Positions 13,554-25,624 of a stretch of 64,000 nucleotides of DNA are shown here, piece by piece. The notes beneath the pieces were generated by a model, which was not told the DNA's origin, ran no database searches, and saw only the letters and a program-made list of their open reading frames with translations. Within the stretch, counting starts at the first letter, position 1, and every line of letters begins with the position of its first letter. This DNA comes from Cryptomeria japonica (Eukaryota > Streptophyta > Pinopsida > Cupressales > Cupressaceae): positions 155,107,613 through 155,171,612 of the forward strand of contig NC_081405.1 of NCBI RefSeq assembly GCF_030272615.1, given 5' to 3'. The translations under genes and the position numbers were made by a program.

Positions 13554-14559
13554 TGAATGAGGGATGAGTTGATAAAATATCTATATGCAAATGCAACTAA
13601 GATCTATGATATGATAATGAAAGCTTAGTTATGATGTAGATTATTATACTATGATAATGGAACTAACTATACTAACATGCTATACTAACATGAATATGCT
13701 ATGCTAATAATATGAAATGCTTTTAAATGTTAAAGATTATGATTAAACAAAAAGAGGCAAAGCTTAAGACTTGATGAAATAGACTATAATCTGGATGCAT
13801 GAAACTTGGGATGATGGATAATGAGAGAAATGAGACCTATTTATAGAATAAATGGGCAAATGAATGGTTAAGATTGAGTAATCTTAACAAGGGCTGGGAT
13901 TGAATGATCTTCAATTCATGTGACACTTTCAAACCAATCCCATTTTGACAAGTGTTAACATGAGAGGGCTTGAGAGGAGAGGGAAGAAGCTTTTAATGCT
14001 TGAGAAGACATGAGGGCTACCCTAGGAGGCTTGGTTGGGGTTGAGTTAGTGGATAATCTTTTTATCCAAGGGATAAAAGAATGTGCAAGGGTTAAAGGAT
14101 AACCATGGTCAAAGCAATGAATGCTTGAAGAGACTCACCGGTTAAATAGATGGTTAAGTTAGAGAGAATGTCGCTAACCAAGGGTTATAAGTGGGTTAAC
14201 CATTAATGGTTGAGAAGACTTTGGAGGTTATCTTGTAGAATGGATAAAGCCTTTAATGCTTTACGAAGACTTTGCATATTTTTGAGAAGTGACTTCTTCT
14301 TAAGGAATGTGCAAATGTTTAGGAGGGGATTAGGCTAATTAGAAGGGATTAGAAGATTCTAGAAGATGGTTAGTGGCTAAGTAGATTTGTAGGAGAATGC
14401 AAGTGGGGGGGATTTTTAGGATTTAATTGAAATAAAATTAATTTATTTCAATTAGTGGTTGCAACTTGCATTTGATGGATTTAAATAAATAATGATTTAT
14501 TTATATGTGAATGTGAATTTTAGGTTTTATTTAAATAAATCTTAATTTATTTAAATGAG

Positions 14560-14715
14560 AAAAAAGGGGGATAAAGCGTTAAATGCTTAAAGACTCAAAG
14601 GAAGTCATTAAAGGCTTGAGAAGTCTCTAGAATGAAACCATTAAAGGTTTGAAGACTTTAAAGGAAGCCATTAAAGGCTTGAAGACTTTAAAGAAAGCCA
14701 TTAAAGGTTTGAGTT
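14560..14715. repeat. Minisatellite in gypsy LTR, about 35-bp unit
   Basis: About four copies of a unit like GCCATTAAAGGCTTGAAGAC followed by TTTAAAG(A/G)AA. Confidence 0.75.
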
Positions 14716-14839
14716 GATGGGTTTTGGATTAACCTTCGGTTTAGGAATGTGCAAACCATTAAAAGGTGATTAGGCTAATAATAGGGGTTTACACATGATT
14801 AGGAGAAAGGTTAACCCGCAACTTGCATTTTCTAGAAAG

Positions 14840-15185
14840 TGCAAGTGGGGGAAGGATTTTATAAATTTAAATAAATATTAATTTATTTAAATGTGAGAAA
14901 AGAGATTTTAGGGGTTTAAATAAACATTAATTTATTTAAATGTGAGGGATGGATTTGGGATTTTTAAATAAACATTAATTTATTTAAATGTGAGATCGAA
15001 TTTTGGGGATTTAAATAAATATTAATTTATTTAAATGTGAAAGGTAGGATTTTGGGGATTTAAATAAATATTTAAATGTGAGAGGTGGGATTTTGGGGAT
15101 TTAAATAAATATTAATTTATTGAAATGTGAGAGATGGGATTTTGGGTATTTAAATAAATATTAATTTATTTAAATGTGAAGGAGG
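14840..15185. repeat. Minisatellite in gypsy LTR, about 50-60-bp unit
   Basis: Seven imperfect tandem copies sharing GATTTAAATAAATATTAATT and TATTTAAATGTGAGAG; one copy has an internal deletion. The unit holds the near-palindrome AAATAAATATTAATTTATTT. Confidence 0.85.
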
Positions 15186-15442
15186 ATTTAATTAAACAAA
15201 TATGATCTATTTATTTAATTAATGGTCTGAATTTGGTTAAGTGAATTAAATTAAATAAATTGAATAATTTATTTAATTAATAGAAGAAGAGGGTTGGGGT
15301 GAATTAATTAAATATTAATCTAATTAATAGTTGGAAAAAGGGAAATGATTAATTAAATATGAATTTAATTAATAGTTGGATAAATGATAATTAAACAAAT
15401 ATAAAATTCATTTAATCAAGTGGACAGAAATAGGTGTCCACA

Positions 15443-17693
15443 TTTTGCCCCTCTTTGAAGCAATGTGTAACCACACGTTGATTCAAAGAAATATTCTCCT
15501 AATGATGCTGATAATTTTTTTGATTTGCCCCAGATGTTGATGGTTGGATAATGATGTGATGATGCCCCCTCGACAGATGAATCAGATAGATTTATGCATT
15601 TTCAGGATTTGGACAATTTATTCATTTCTCGATTAAATGCTTGATGTTGTTGATTAACTTGATATGTTCTCCTAATAAAATGTCAATTTCTTGATTGCGT
15701 TGATGTGTTTGTTTAGTTAGATGATTGATTGAGTTTGATTGCCCTCATGATTGATGAGTGTCAAGGATATAAACTCATGATTTGATAGGTTTGATTCATT
15801 GTATGACCTCATGATTGATGAGAGTCACTGATAGGCTAGGTTTTGATTGATAAGAGTTAAGGATATTAACTCCAAATGTCATGATTGTGTGACTTCGCCA
15901 TTGATAGGCTAGGCTAGATTAAACTCCTGATTGATAAGAGTTTATGATAGAAACTCCAATTTTGATGATTTCGCAACTTCATCACTTATAGGATAGGCTA
16001 GATTAACCTCCTAACTAATAAGAGTTTATGATAGAAACTCCAATTTTGATGATTGTGTGACTTTGTCACTGATAGGTCTGATTTATCGTATGACCTCATG
16101 ATCTGATGAGAGTCATTGATAGGTTGAGTTTGATTGACCTCATGATTGATGAGCGACAATGATATAAATTCATGATTCGATGATTTAATAGGTTTGATTG
16201 ATTGTATGACCTCATGATAGATGAGAGTCATTGATACGTTGAGTTTGATTGACCTCATGATTGATGAGCAACAATGATATAAACTCATGATTCGATGATT
16301 TGATAGGTTTGATTGATTGTATGACCTCATGATGGATGAGTCACTGATAGGTGCTCAAAGAGATTGATTAAATCTCGAGGAAGCTAATAGGATGGTTGAT
16401 TGATTTGATCGATTGATAGATAATTGACATTTTGTTGATATCACGTTGTAGGAAGATTTAGATGTGTTGATGTTGGTGCATCTGGGGGACTAGCAGGAGG
16501 TTTGGTTAGGTTGATAGTATCTTGAGAGAGCACCACTTAGATCCATGTGTTCTCTTTTTGATGTATACATGTCATTGCAGATATTTGATGATTCATGCTT
16601 ATGCTTGTGTATGATGATGGATTATGCAATAATGATGTTGTATGTATGATGATGTTAATGCATATGGATGTCTATAATGTTCTATGATGTGACTATTTAC
16701 AATTTTATGGATGGATGCCATGTGATTATGCTTATATGATGTGATGTGTTTGGTTATGATGATGCAATGTAATGGATGTAATGCATATACAAGATGATAT
16801 GGATAAAAGAAAATGTAAATGTGATGTAATGAATGTAAATGATGATAATGAATGCAACTAAATGTAATTATGATAATGAATGCAATTAAATGCAAGGATG
16901 ATAATGAATGCAACGTTTTCATTTTGTCGATCAATTGTTTGTGCCTTTTTTAACATCATTGAGCTTGTAAAAATATTGAAAGTTAGTATAAACATCGATG
17001 GTATAATTTAACCATGATGACTTGAGTATAACTTACATGGATTTTGATATTGCAAGACGACACAAGCACCGAGGTATAATTGCACCAAGATGACTTGAGT
17101 ATTGTTTGCGTAAAACAGACAAGAGTTAACCATTGGCATATGCAAATCCGAAATGTCTTCAATGATATGTTTCCAATCATGTCTTGTGATAAATTCGCAT
17201 AGCACAAATGATCTACTCATAGATAGCAGACAAAGAAAATATCATATTCCTTCTTTTCTTCTTTAGTTCAATACATCCTTGAGTTGCTCAGGAGGTCTGA
17301 TAACCAAAATTCAAAATTCAAACAATCGAACCTCCATGCCAAAGTGCGCAAATCATGATTCAGAATAGATCATCTATCATGTTATGTTTTATCGATCCAA
17401 ATGTTGAGTCTAACAATTGGTTTTCAAAATTGTGTCCTATGTTTGATGTTGAGTTGTGTTTTGATTCTTGTTTTGGGGTGTTTCCTTATTGTTGATTACC
17501 TGTTTGTTGAAGCCTAAAGCGGATTGTCTCCTCTCCTCCCACTAAGTTCAGGATTTTGTCCCCAATCTTGACACAACCTTTTATTATGGATATACATAAT
17601 AATCACCAATCCATGGTGAGACGTTACTGTCATGCTGAGATGGATACAAGGCTTTTTATTATGAAATGGATAATGATGGTGAAAAGCTAATAT
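15443..17693 (-). mobile_element. Ty3/gypsy 3' noncoding region and polypurine tract
   Basis: Between the gypsy integrase and 3' LTR in minus orientation. It contains the polypurine tract at 15443-15460, a tandem-repeat block (15700-16370), an ATGATG-rich block (16586-16920) and a G-rich stretch near 17520-17560 (minus strand GTGGGAGGAGAGGAGACAAT). Long noncoding tails of this kind are typical of the Tat-like gypsy group. Copy 3 of the GGGT-TIR family interrupts it at 17693; the gypsy sequence resumes at 26622. Confidence 0.6.
15700..16370. repeat. Tandem repeats in gypsy 3' region
   Basis: Units near 118 bp with GGTTTGATTGATTGTATGAC and CTCATGATTGATGAG motifs (clear copies start near 16190 and 16306). 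A related block containing TAAGAGTTTATGATAGAAAC occurs at about 15850-16060. Confidence 0.75.
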
Positions 17694-17779
17694 GGGTGAT
17701 CCCACATTAATGATTCCCACTTTTACCCACGAATGAAATTCGTGGGGTGGAAATTTTTTTTTTTTGATGGGTTTGTATG

Positions 17780-17930
17780 AACTAGGGGTGTTCTATCGAA
17801 CCCACCAACGGATCCAGGTTCGAGCAAACCTGATTGCAATTTTGTGTTTGCTCAAACCCAGTAAAATATTAATTTTTATTGGGTTCACTCGAACCCCCCC
17901 TTTGAGCGAACCCAATAAAAACCCATTTTT
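17780..17930. repeat. Subterminal CGAACCC repeats, copy 3 left
   Basis: Inverted and direct copies of GGTTCGAGCAAACC, GCTCAAACCC, CACTCGAACC and GAGCGAACCC. The same motif family recurs at 25625-25825 near the right end. Confidence 0.75.
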
Positions 17931-18219
17931 TTAAACTATCTATATAAGCTGAAAATTACAGTTCAATTGTCATTTTTGACTTGGTATTTGGGTCCATTGA
18001 GCTAGTTAGATAGAACCCTATGTGGACATTACGTCACCATGCCTTGTTAGCAACAACCAACACTTCTTAGCTGTCGTCATTCGACCTACGTTGTTCCAGG
18101 TGCACAAAATAACCCTTTTTCTTGTTTAATAATGCTTTTTAAAAAAAAATTAAATTTATTAAAAAAATAGTAAATAATTTATTTTTTAATCTATTTTTTT
18201 AATTAAATAATTGTATTTT

Positions 18220-18630
18220 TTTTTCAGCTTTTTAGAAAAACTTAGAAAACATAGATAGTAAATTAAAACTTAGAAAAACGTTTGAATTTTTTTATAAAAA
18301 CATTAGCAAAATTAAAACTTAGAAAAATGTTAGAAAACTTAATTTAATATTTTAATTTAACGTTAATTTGATTTTTTAATTAAATAATTGTATATGTATT
18401 ATTTTTTTTAACATTTAAAAAAAAATGTTAGAAAAAATGTAGAAAACTAAGGTTCTAAATTAAAAATTAGAAAAACATTAGAAAAAACATTAGCAAAATT
18501 AAAACTTAGAAAAAGGTTAGAAAACTTAGATAATACATTAAAACGTTAGAAAAATGAAATTTAAATAAATTAAAACTTAGAAAAACATTAGAATACTTGG
18601 GTAATAAATTAAAACATTAGAAAAAATAGA
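18220..18630. repeat. AT-rich minisatellite
   Basis: Repeats of roughly 25-45 bp built on AAATTAAAACTTAGAAAAAC and TTAGAAAA, alternating with TTTAATTAAATAATTGTAT. Confidence 0.75.
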
Positions 18631-18634
18631 ACCT

Positions 18635-20602
18635 CTATGACCCCTTTTCACATCCTACTACACAACATGACCCCTTAGGATCCCTTAAGACCACATATGC
18701 CCCTGACAACACCATATCACCCCTTAGGACACCATATGAACCATTGTGACCATATGACGTCCTAATGGTTCATACCTTAAGTCATATTGGGACATCTTAA
18801 GGTACTATTAAGCCACAAACGACCCCTTAATACATCCGAAGACATATTTTGACCCATTTTAGCATCCTCACATGTGTAACATATAAGACCCCATACGACA
18901 CAATAAGACCCCTTAAGATCTCTTTTGACTAAAAATGACCCCTTATGACTGTAATGAACCTTAATAATACCTTATGACCCATAATGACCCCTACTAACAC
19001 CATATGACCCCATACGACCATATATTGTCATAAGGAGTCATATGGAGTCGTTAGGGGTCATAAGGGGCCACCCATGTGTTCTAACACATTTTTGGCCCCT
19101 TAGGACCCCATATGACCCCTGACAACACCATATGACACCTTAGGACCCTATATGTCCATATATAATCACATCTATAGTGTCCTAAGGGGTCATATGTGGT
19201 CCTAAGGGGTCATACATGTGTTCTAACACATGTGTGACCCCTTAGGACCCCATATGACCCCTTATAACATCCTAGTGTGTACAACGTACCCCTTAGGACC
19301 CAATTTGACCATATAAAATCACATAGTGTCCTAAGGAGTCATATGGGGTCCTAAGGGGTCACGCATGTGTTCTAACACATGTGTGATCACTTAGGACCCC
19401 ATATGACCCCTTTTAACATCCTAGTATGTACAATGTACCCCTTAGGATGTGTGATCCCTTAGGACCTCATATGACCCCTTTTAACATCCTAGTATGTACA
19501 ATGTACCCCTTAGGATCCAATATGACCATGTATAAGATCACATAATGTCCTAAGGGGTCATATGTGGTCCTAAGGGGTCACACATGTGTCAGAACACATA
19601 CGTGACCCCTTTTAACATCCTAGTGTGTACAACATACCCCTTAGGACCCAATATGACCATAAAGGATCACGTTGTGTCCTAAGGGGTCATATATGGTCCT
19701 AGGGGGTCACACATGTGTTCTAGCACATGTGTGACCCCTTAGGAGCACATATGACCCTTGATAACATCCTAGTGTGTGCAACATATCCCTTAGGATCCAA
19801 TAGTGTCCTAAGGGGTCATATGTGGTCCTAAGGGGTCACACATGTGTTCTAACAAATGCGTGACCCCTTAGGACCCAATTTGACCACATAGGATCACATA
19901 GTGTCCTAAGGGGTCACACATGTGTTCTAACATATGCGTGACCCCTTAGGACCACATATGACCCCTTTTAACATCCTAATGTGTACAACATACACCTTAG
20001 GACCCAATATGACCATAAAGGATCACATTGTGTCCTAAGGGGTCATATGTGGTCCTAAGGGGTCATGCATGTGTTCTAACACATGCATGAACCCTTAGGA
20101 CATCATAGCGTGTACAACATACCCTTAGGATCCAATTGTGTCCTAAGGGGTCATATGTGGTCCTAAGGGGTCACACGTGTTATAACACATGCATGACCCC
20201 TTAGGATCACCTATGACCCTTTATAACATCCTAGTATGTACAATGTACCCCTTAGGACCACATATGACCCCTTATAACATCCTAGTGTGTATAATGTATC
20301 CTAGTGTGTACAACATATACCCGTTAGGACCCAGTAGTGTGTTACACACATGCTTGACCCCTTAGGACACTACTGGGTCCTAACGGGTATATGTTGTACA
20401 CACTAGGATACATTGTTGGGTCCTAAGGGGTATACATTTTACACACTAGGATAAATGTTATAAGGGGTCATATGTGGTCCTAAGGGGTCACGCATGTGTT
20501 CTAACACGTGTGACCCCTTATGACCACATATGACCCCTTATAACATCCTAGTGTGTACAATGTACCCCTTAGGACCCAATTTGTCCACATAGGATCACTT
20601 AG
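18635..20602. repeat. Palindromic CATATG/CCTTAGG satellite array (copy 3)
   Basis: Same satellite as in copies 1 and 2 but of a distinct subtype. Most units carry CCTAAGGGGTCATATGTGGT and a strong hairpin centred on ACACATGTGTTCTAACACAT, then ACATCCTAGTGTGTACAACA. The compound unit recurs at intervals of a few hundred bases. Near 20330-20440 a segment is inverted around CACTACTGGGTCC. Noncoding. Confidence 0.95.
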
Positions 20603-20639
20603 CACATATAAATATAAATATATTGTTTGAATTAGTATA

Positions 20640-20729
20640 TTATTTAAAGTCTCTCTCTCTCTCTTTCTTCCCTTAATTTGCTCAGCATGTGTTTTAATTT
20701 TTACATATTTTAATTTGGTGATCTTTAAT

Positions 20730-20763
<34 letters not shown>

Positions 20764-21102
20764 TAATTAATGATATCCCTCTCTCTCTCATTAATGTTTT
20801 AATTTAACACATGTGATATATAGATAAATAATGATCTCTCTCTCTCGCTCTTTAATAGTATTTAAATTTGAATTAATTTTTAAATGTTTTAATTTAGTGA
20901 TCTTTAATTATCTCTCTCTCTCTCTCTCTCTCTCGGATTAATGATCTCTTTGTCATTAATGATCTCCCTCTCTCTCTCATTAATGTTTTAATTTAACACG
21001 TGATTTATATAGATAAATAATGATCTATCTCTCACTCTCTTTAATAATATTTAAATTTGAATTATGTGAGTTTCATGTTTTAATTTAATGCTCAAGATTA
21101 AT

Positions 21103-21133
<31 letters not shown>

Positions 21134-21135
21134 AA
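20640..21135. repeat. CT tracts in a 189-bp tandem duplication
   Basis: CT microsatellite runs lie inside a tandemly duplicated AT-rich unit. The block TTAATGTTTTAATTTAACAC occurs at about 20791 and 20980, followed in both by AGATAAATAATGATCT. Period about 189 bp. Confidence 0.85.
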
Positions 21136-21224
21136 TTTAACAATTTTAATTTAATGTTTTAAATTGAATGCACTTCATATGTGTGTGCGCTTACGCAAAT
21201 TCGAACTTTATGATGTACATAGAT

Positions 21225-21824
21225 AGATGGAGGATTAGGATCATTGTGCACCTGTGCCTGATCAGGATCCTCATGCACAGGCTCCCAATTAGGATCCCCG
21301 TGAACAACCTGCACAACAGGACCATCTCCCTAATATTGGGACCATATATCATCATAGTGACCGGGAGATGCAAAAATTGAGAGCCATTTTAGATGACCCC
21401 ACAGAAGGATGGTATGTACAAGCGTACATGACAATCTATTTATGAGAATTTACAGACATTAAGGGATCGTCTTGTGAGCCACACATCATTTTCACCATAG
21501 GGTATTGATTCTATTTATAGACAGTTGAGGGCTGAGGTGATGGGTACTCATACCTTGGTGGATGTGCAGAAGGAAGTCCCCAAGGAATTCATTAAGTAGT
21601 GATGTTTTCCATAGTACCAGGAGAAGAGCAAGGTGAGAGGATACTGGGTCACACAATGCATAGATCCACTAGTGGCAACGAAGATATACCCATGCTTCTT
21701 AGTTGCTCATGGTCGTTATCCTAATAATGACCAGATATCTTTATACTTTGCTCAGCAGGTGTTTGTCAAGGTTCGCTTGGGTATGAAACCTAACTACCTT
21801 GACCTTCCAGTATATTACAGATAG
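21225..21824 (+). pseudogene. Unrecognised protein remnant, plus strand
   Basis: A decayed plus-strand coding region in several frames. Readable pieces are DREMQKLRAILDDPTEGWYV (near 21355-21420), GTHTLVDVQKEVPKEFIK (near 21540-21595) and, in an open frame at 21633-21824, YWVTQCIDPLVATKIYPCFL, GRYPNNDQISLYFAQQVF and MKPNYLDLPVYY. I do not recognise the family. It converges tail-to-tail with the minus-strand remnant at 21815-22960; with it, it forms the only non-repeat core of copy 3. It could be the second protein of the element or a captured host fragment. Confidence 0.45.
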
Positions 21825-22960
21825 GGGAGGGGTAGATTTGCTATGATTTGGCTTGTTCGTTTAGGAGGAGCATTTTCATAACCATCACTATCTTCTCTAA
21901 TCTTTAGAAACACCTGATAGTACAGATCAAATTCTATGTGATAATGACAACAACAAGTTTCAAAGACTTTGTTTACCTTCACATAATATGGCCTTAACCT
22001 TTCAAACATTGTTTGTCCAATCTTTATATGATAGTTTGATTTAGTAAACAACACATACAATTCATGTTATATTGTGTCTAACCAATGTTTTACATGGATA
22101 TCATAACGATCAGGTCCAATCCTCTGCTTGACAACATCTCTACTGTTTGATTAAGGACGAGTATTATCGTTCCAAAAATTTGTCACCAAGTTGCTAACAA
22201 CATCTTGAATCCTATCAAAATGAGGAGCTCTACACATAATTGCCCAATTCCCTTCTGAGGTAGTATCATCCAAACTCTTTCTCCTTTTCACATATTTCAA
22301 TATAGTCCTTCTACTAAAACCAAACTCAGATGACAGTGAAGAGATTTATCTTTTTTGAGGCATTCTTTCATTTACTAAAGATGTCAACATCACTCTTCTT
22401 GAAATGGTCTTATCTACTGTTTGAGATTTTTTACCATTGTTCACCAAACCTTTCTTAACATTTTCAACAATAGATTTCTATAGCTGATAACTTTTCCTCT
22501 TTTTACTTGTTGTATCTATACCCAAGAATTTTAGTGAACCTATTAAATCTTTACGAGTAAGTAAAATTGATAACAATTGAGCTTTCTCTAGTGTAGTATC
22601 AAGATTATTGAAATGAGATATTATTTCTTTTGCACTTTTATTCATTGACCTCCTTTTAGTATGTCTAGGTTCTTCACTCAGATGTTTCAAATCATTCACA
22701 TCCATTTCAAGTAAATGATCTAAATTTTTATAGGAAATATTTTTCTTCACTTGTTTAGCTAGATCCACAGTATGTACATCCATACTAGTAGGAGGTAAGG
22801 AGCCTGACCTCTCTCCTTCGACTTCCATTGATTCAACTTGGGCAGGCTCCTCCCTATGTTCTTCAACTATAATGTGTTCAACCTCATTTGCCTCAACTAT
22901 TGCTTGAGAACATCCTTCTTGTTGATCCTGATCTGCACATAAAAGATCACACACACACAC
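21815..22960 (-). pseudogene. Candidate transposase remnant (Sola-like?)
   Basis: Minus-strand protein broken by several stops and frame changes. The N-terminal part (22478-22960) is acidic, with SMEVEGERSGSLPP, then a Lys/Ser-rich region with SLKFLGIDTTSKKRKS. Downstream come SEFGFSRRTILKYVKRR (helix-turn-helix-like), SRDVVKQRIGPDRYDIHVKH, KIGQTMFERLRPYYVK and FETCCCHYHIEFD. The order of HTH, a basic linker, F-x-x-LRP-x-(Y/W)-V and a Cys-rich C-x-C-x-x-H motif resembles uncharacterised proteins I associate with Sola-type DNA transposons. No DDE core is visible, so it is at best the N-terminal half. The function is inferred from this pattern and from the 4-bp target duplications of the host element. 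Confidence 0.45.
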
Positions 22961-23048
22961 ACACACACACATATAAGATATAGGTCTTTAAAAAAGAGAA
23001 AAAAATACTTAAGGGTAGAGAGAGAGAGAGAGACAGAGAGAGAGAGAC

Positions 23049-23081
<33 letters not shown>

Positions 23082-23448
23082 CAGAGACAGAGAGAGAGAT
23101 AGAGAGAGAGAGAGAGGTAGATTCAAGACATTTAAAAGGAGGGAGAAGAGAGAGTGGTAAGAAGACTTAAGCCTGAGTGAGAGAGGATTCCTAAAGATCT
23201 AATTTAAATTAAAACTATCTATTATTTTTAGTCCTAATAAGAGATCGTAAAAAGAGGGGTCATGTAATTTATGGACTTAAGGGGGGAGAGAGAGGAACTA
23301 ATAAGAAATAAGAGCTCGAGACAGGTTCTAAATGGACTTAAGGGGAGGAAAAAAGAGAGTGAAAGACAAGTGTTGACTTGAAATATCCAAGAGTGTAAGT
23401 CCAAAATGTGTATGTTCTAAAGAAAGAGAGAGGTCTTAAACACTTTTA

Positions 23449-23530
<82 letters not shown>
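22947..23530. repeat. (CA)n and (GA)n tracts
   Basis: A short (CA)n run at 22947-22971 is followed by GA/GACA-rich sequence (23017-23117) and a nearly pure GA run at about 23450-23530. These are the counterparts of the CT tracts at 20640-21135 on the other side of the protein remnants. Confidence 0.9.
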
Positions 23531-23534
<4 letters not shown>

Positions 23535-23836
23535 GATTCAAGACATTTTAAAAGGAGAGAGAAGAGAGATTGGTAAGAAGACTTAAGCTTGAGTGAGAGA
23601 TGAGTCCTAAAGATCTAATTTAAATTAAAACTATCTATTATTTTTAGTCCTAATAAGAGATCCTAAAAAGAGAGGTCATAATTTATGGACTCAAGGGGGG
23701 AGAGAGGGGTACTAATAAGAAATAAGAGATCAAGAGAGGTTCTAAATGGACTTAAGGGGAGGAAAAAAGAGAGAGAGTGAAAGACTTGGGTGTTGAATTG
23801 AGATGCATGGAAGAGTGTAAGTCCAAAATATGTAAG
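23116..23836. repeat. 415-bp tandem duplication
   Basis: 23116-23530 and 23531-23836 are head-to-tail copies starting GGTAGATTCAAGACATTT and sharing AAAGATCTAATTTAAATTAA, TAGTCCTAATAAGAGATC and AAATGGACTTAAGGGGAGG. The second lacks the final GA run. Confidence 0.9.
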
Positions 23837-24249
23837 TAGAACTAAAGTAAGGTGTGGCTTCCAAAGAGAAGAAGAATATCAAGTGATGAGGTAAGTTGAC
23901 TTTGACTCAAGAAAACCAAATGGGACCCTAAGATGATGGATCTAATACGGGAACCACTTAGTGATGTATGTTGTAAATATACTATTGTGTTTGCAAGATA
24001 TGTGATAAGGACAACAAAGAAACCATTTGACTCAATTTTGGAAAATATGTAGGAGGGATTGTGAATGAAGGAAAATGATTGACTATGTGGGACCAAGACT
24101 AGTTAAATTATTTCAAACACAAATTCATGGTTTTTGCAGATACTGACAATGTTTACATGACAAAAAGACATAACAAACAATGAAGACACAATTTCTGAAG
24201 GTGTTTTTGTCAAAATGATCATAATGTGTATGTTCTATAGGCCGAATCA

Positions 24250-24940
24250 GCCAAATTTCCATGGGTCTAGCACAATAAAAAATACATCAAACACTTGCTT
24301 AGCCTAAGGACATTGTTCTCATGGCGATAACCTCAGCCCACAACCTGGAACCTTCGTTGGCTCAAGTGTATGGATGCCTTGAGGGGTGTATTCACTAATT
24401 TTTCCTTTTTCATGAGCATACAACTAGGGGCCTCCAAGATTGGAAGGATTACCCTATCACCCTCTCAAAAAGCTACAAGTAGCTTATGCTAAGCCAAGGA
24501 TTTTTGTCTCATCCCACGAGAGTCTTATGGTGAGTATCTTGGGGGGAAAACTAGCTATCCCCTTGCACTGAAGCTATCGCGATGTTCAGTCAAAAAAGGG
24601 TGGGCCACTAATATAAAGGTGTCTAGTCATGTTTTAGGTCATTTGGTGGCTATACATTTGGCATTTCACTCATGGTAAATGAGGCCTCCTAGTCTGCAGA
24701 GGTTACGCTCTATAGGTTTTATCGCACCAAATGGCACTAGAGGAGACAAATGTCGGTATAACACATCGACACTAGGTGATAAGGGATTTTCATCTAAAAC
24801 CACATTCTTTTGTATAGCAGACCGAAACAAAATACCACTTGGGTCATTCCCTCTCACAAGACAGGAGGCAAGCCCTCTAAAGATAATAACCTATTTCTCT
24901 TACACCCAAGTTCCAATAAAAAGCAAGGGGAGATGATACT
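24250..24940. mobile_element. Gypsy-type noncoding fragment inside copy 3
   Basis: Shares a colinear series of motifs with 41040-41650: GGTGAGT(A/G)TCTTGGGGGG, CCCTTGCACT(A/G), GAGG(C/T)CTCCTAG, GGTTACRCTCTA, GGCACTA and TCATTCCCTCTCAC. Both look like the noncoding tail of related gypsy elements. The frames across it are incidental. Confidence 0.55.
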
Positions 24941-25624
24941 TTGTTATCACCTTGAGCTCTAAACTAAACAAAATGTGCCAAAGGCACAAGACACAACAAG
25001 CAAGTTAATTCCCCTCAACAAACAAAGAAAATATCAATGAAATCGTGTGAGCCTAATTAGACTAGGAATTTGAAATGCAAATACATGTGCATTATTTCAA
25101 ATCAAAACAAAATTATTTTTAATTAAAACAAGATTATTTTTAATCCAATCATTTCCAATTTATTTAATAAAAATAACATCAATTAGAATTAATTAAGATA
25201 GAATTATTATATAAATTATTAATGTAATTAAATTAAAATTATTTAAAATAATTTTCATAAAATTATTACATAAAAAATATTTAACTAAGTATCAGATAAA
25301 CACAATTTTCGGTATGTAATACATATAAAATTAATTAGAAATTAAATAAAATTACATACGTGCATAATATCTTTGCATTCTTTGCTCTCAATATCTTTGT
25401 TCCATGTCAGGTGAATACTTCCTTGAAGTCTTATTTTGCCTTCTCTTCTTGTTCCCCATGATTTTAAAATAACTTTCAGAAATCTTCAAATTTTCGCCCT
25501 TAAAATAACTTTGAAATGTCTTCTTTTATCAAAAAATGTGAATTACTTTGATCATTTGTGCTTGAAAAAATAGAAACAAATATTTCTATTCATATGAGTT
25601 TGTAAATTGTTAATTTTTTTTTTT
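24941..25624. other. AT-rich right arm of copy 3
   Basis: Low-complexity AT-rich sequence dominated by AATTAAT/AATTATTT words. No gene seen. Confidence 0.5.

Larger units (their letters stand above)
13554..15442 (-). mobile_element. Ty3/gypsy 3' LTR
   Basis: On the minus strand the LTR begins TGTGGACACCTATTTCTGTC at 15442, directly after a purine tract (15443-15460, AAAGAGGGGCAAAA), as expected for a 3' LTR. Its segment 13726-13980 is nearly repeated at 42545-42795, next to a second LTR-type terminus (TGTAGACACC) at 42811. The left boundary near 13554 is a guess based on a TG and a neighbouring CCTAA that roughly matches CCTAT beyond 42811. The LTR holds two minisatellites. Confidence 0.6.

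Noticed and set aside
22947-22972. Val/Cys-rich start of the minus-strand frame ending at 22478
   Set aside because: The first residues are translation of a (CA)n microsatellite; the true start of the remnant cannot be placed there.
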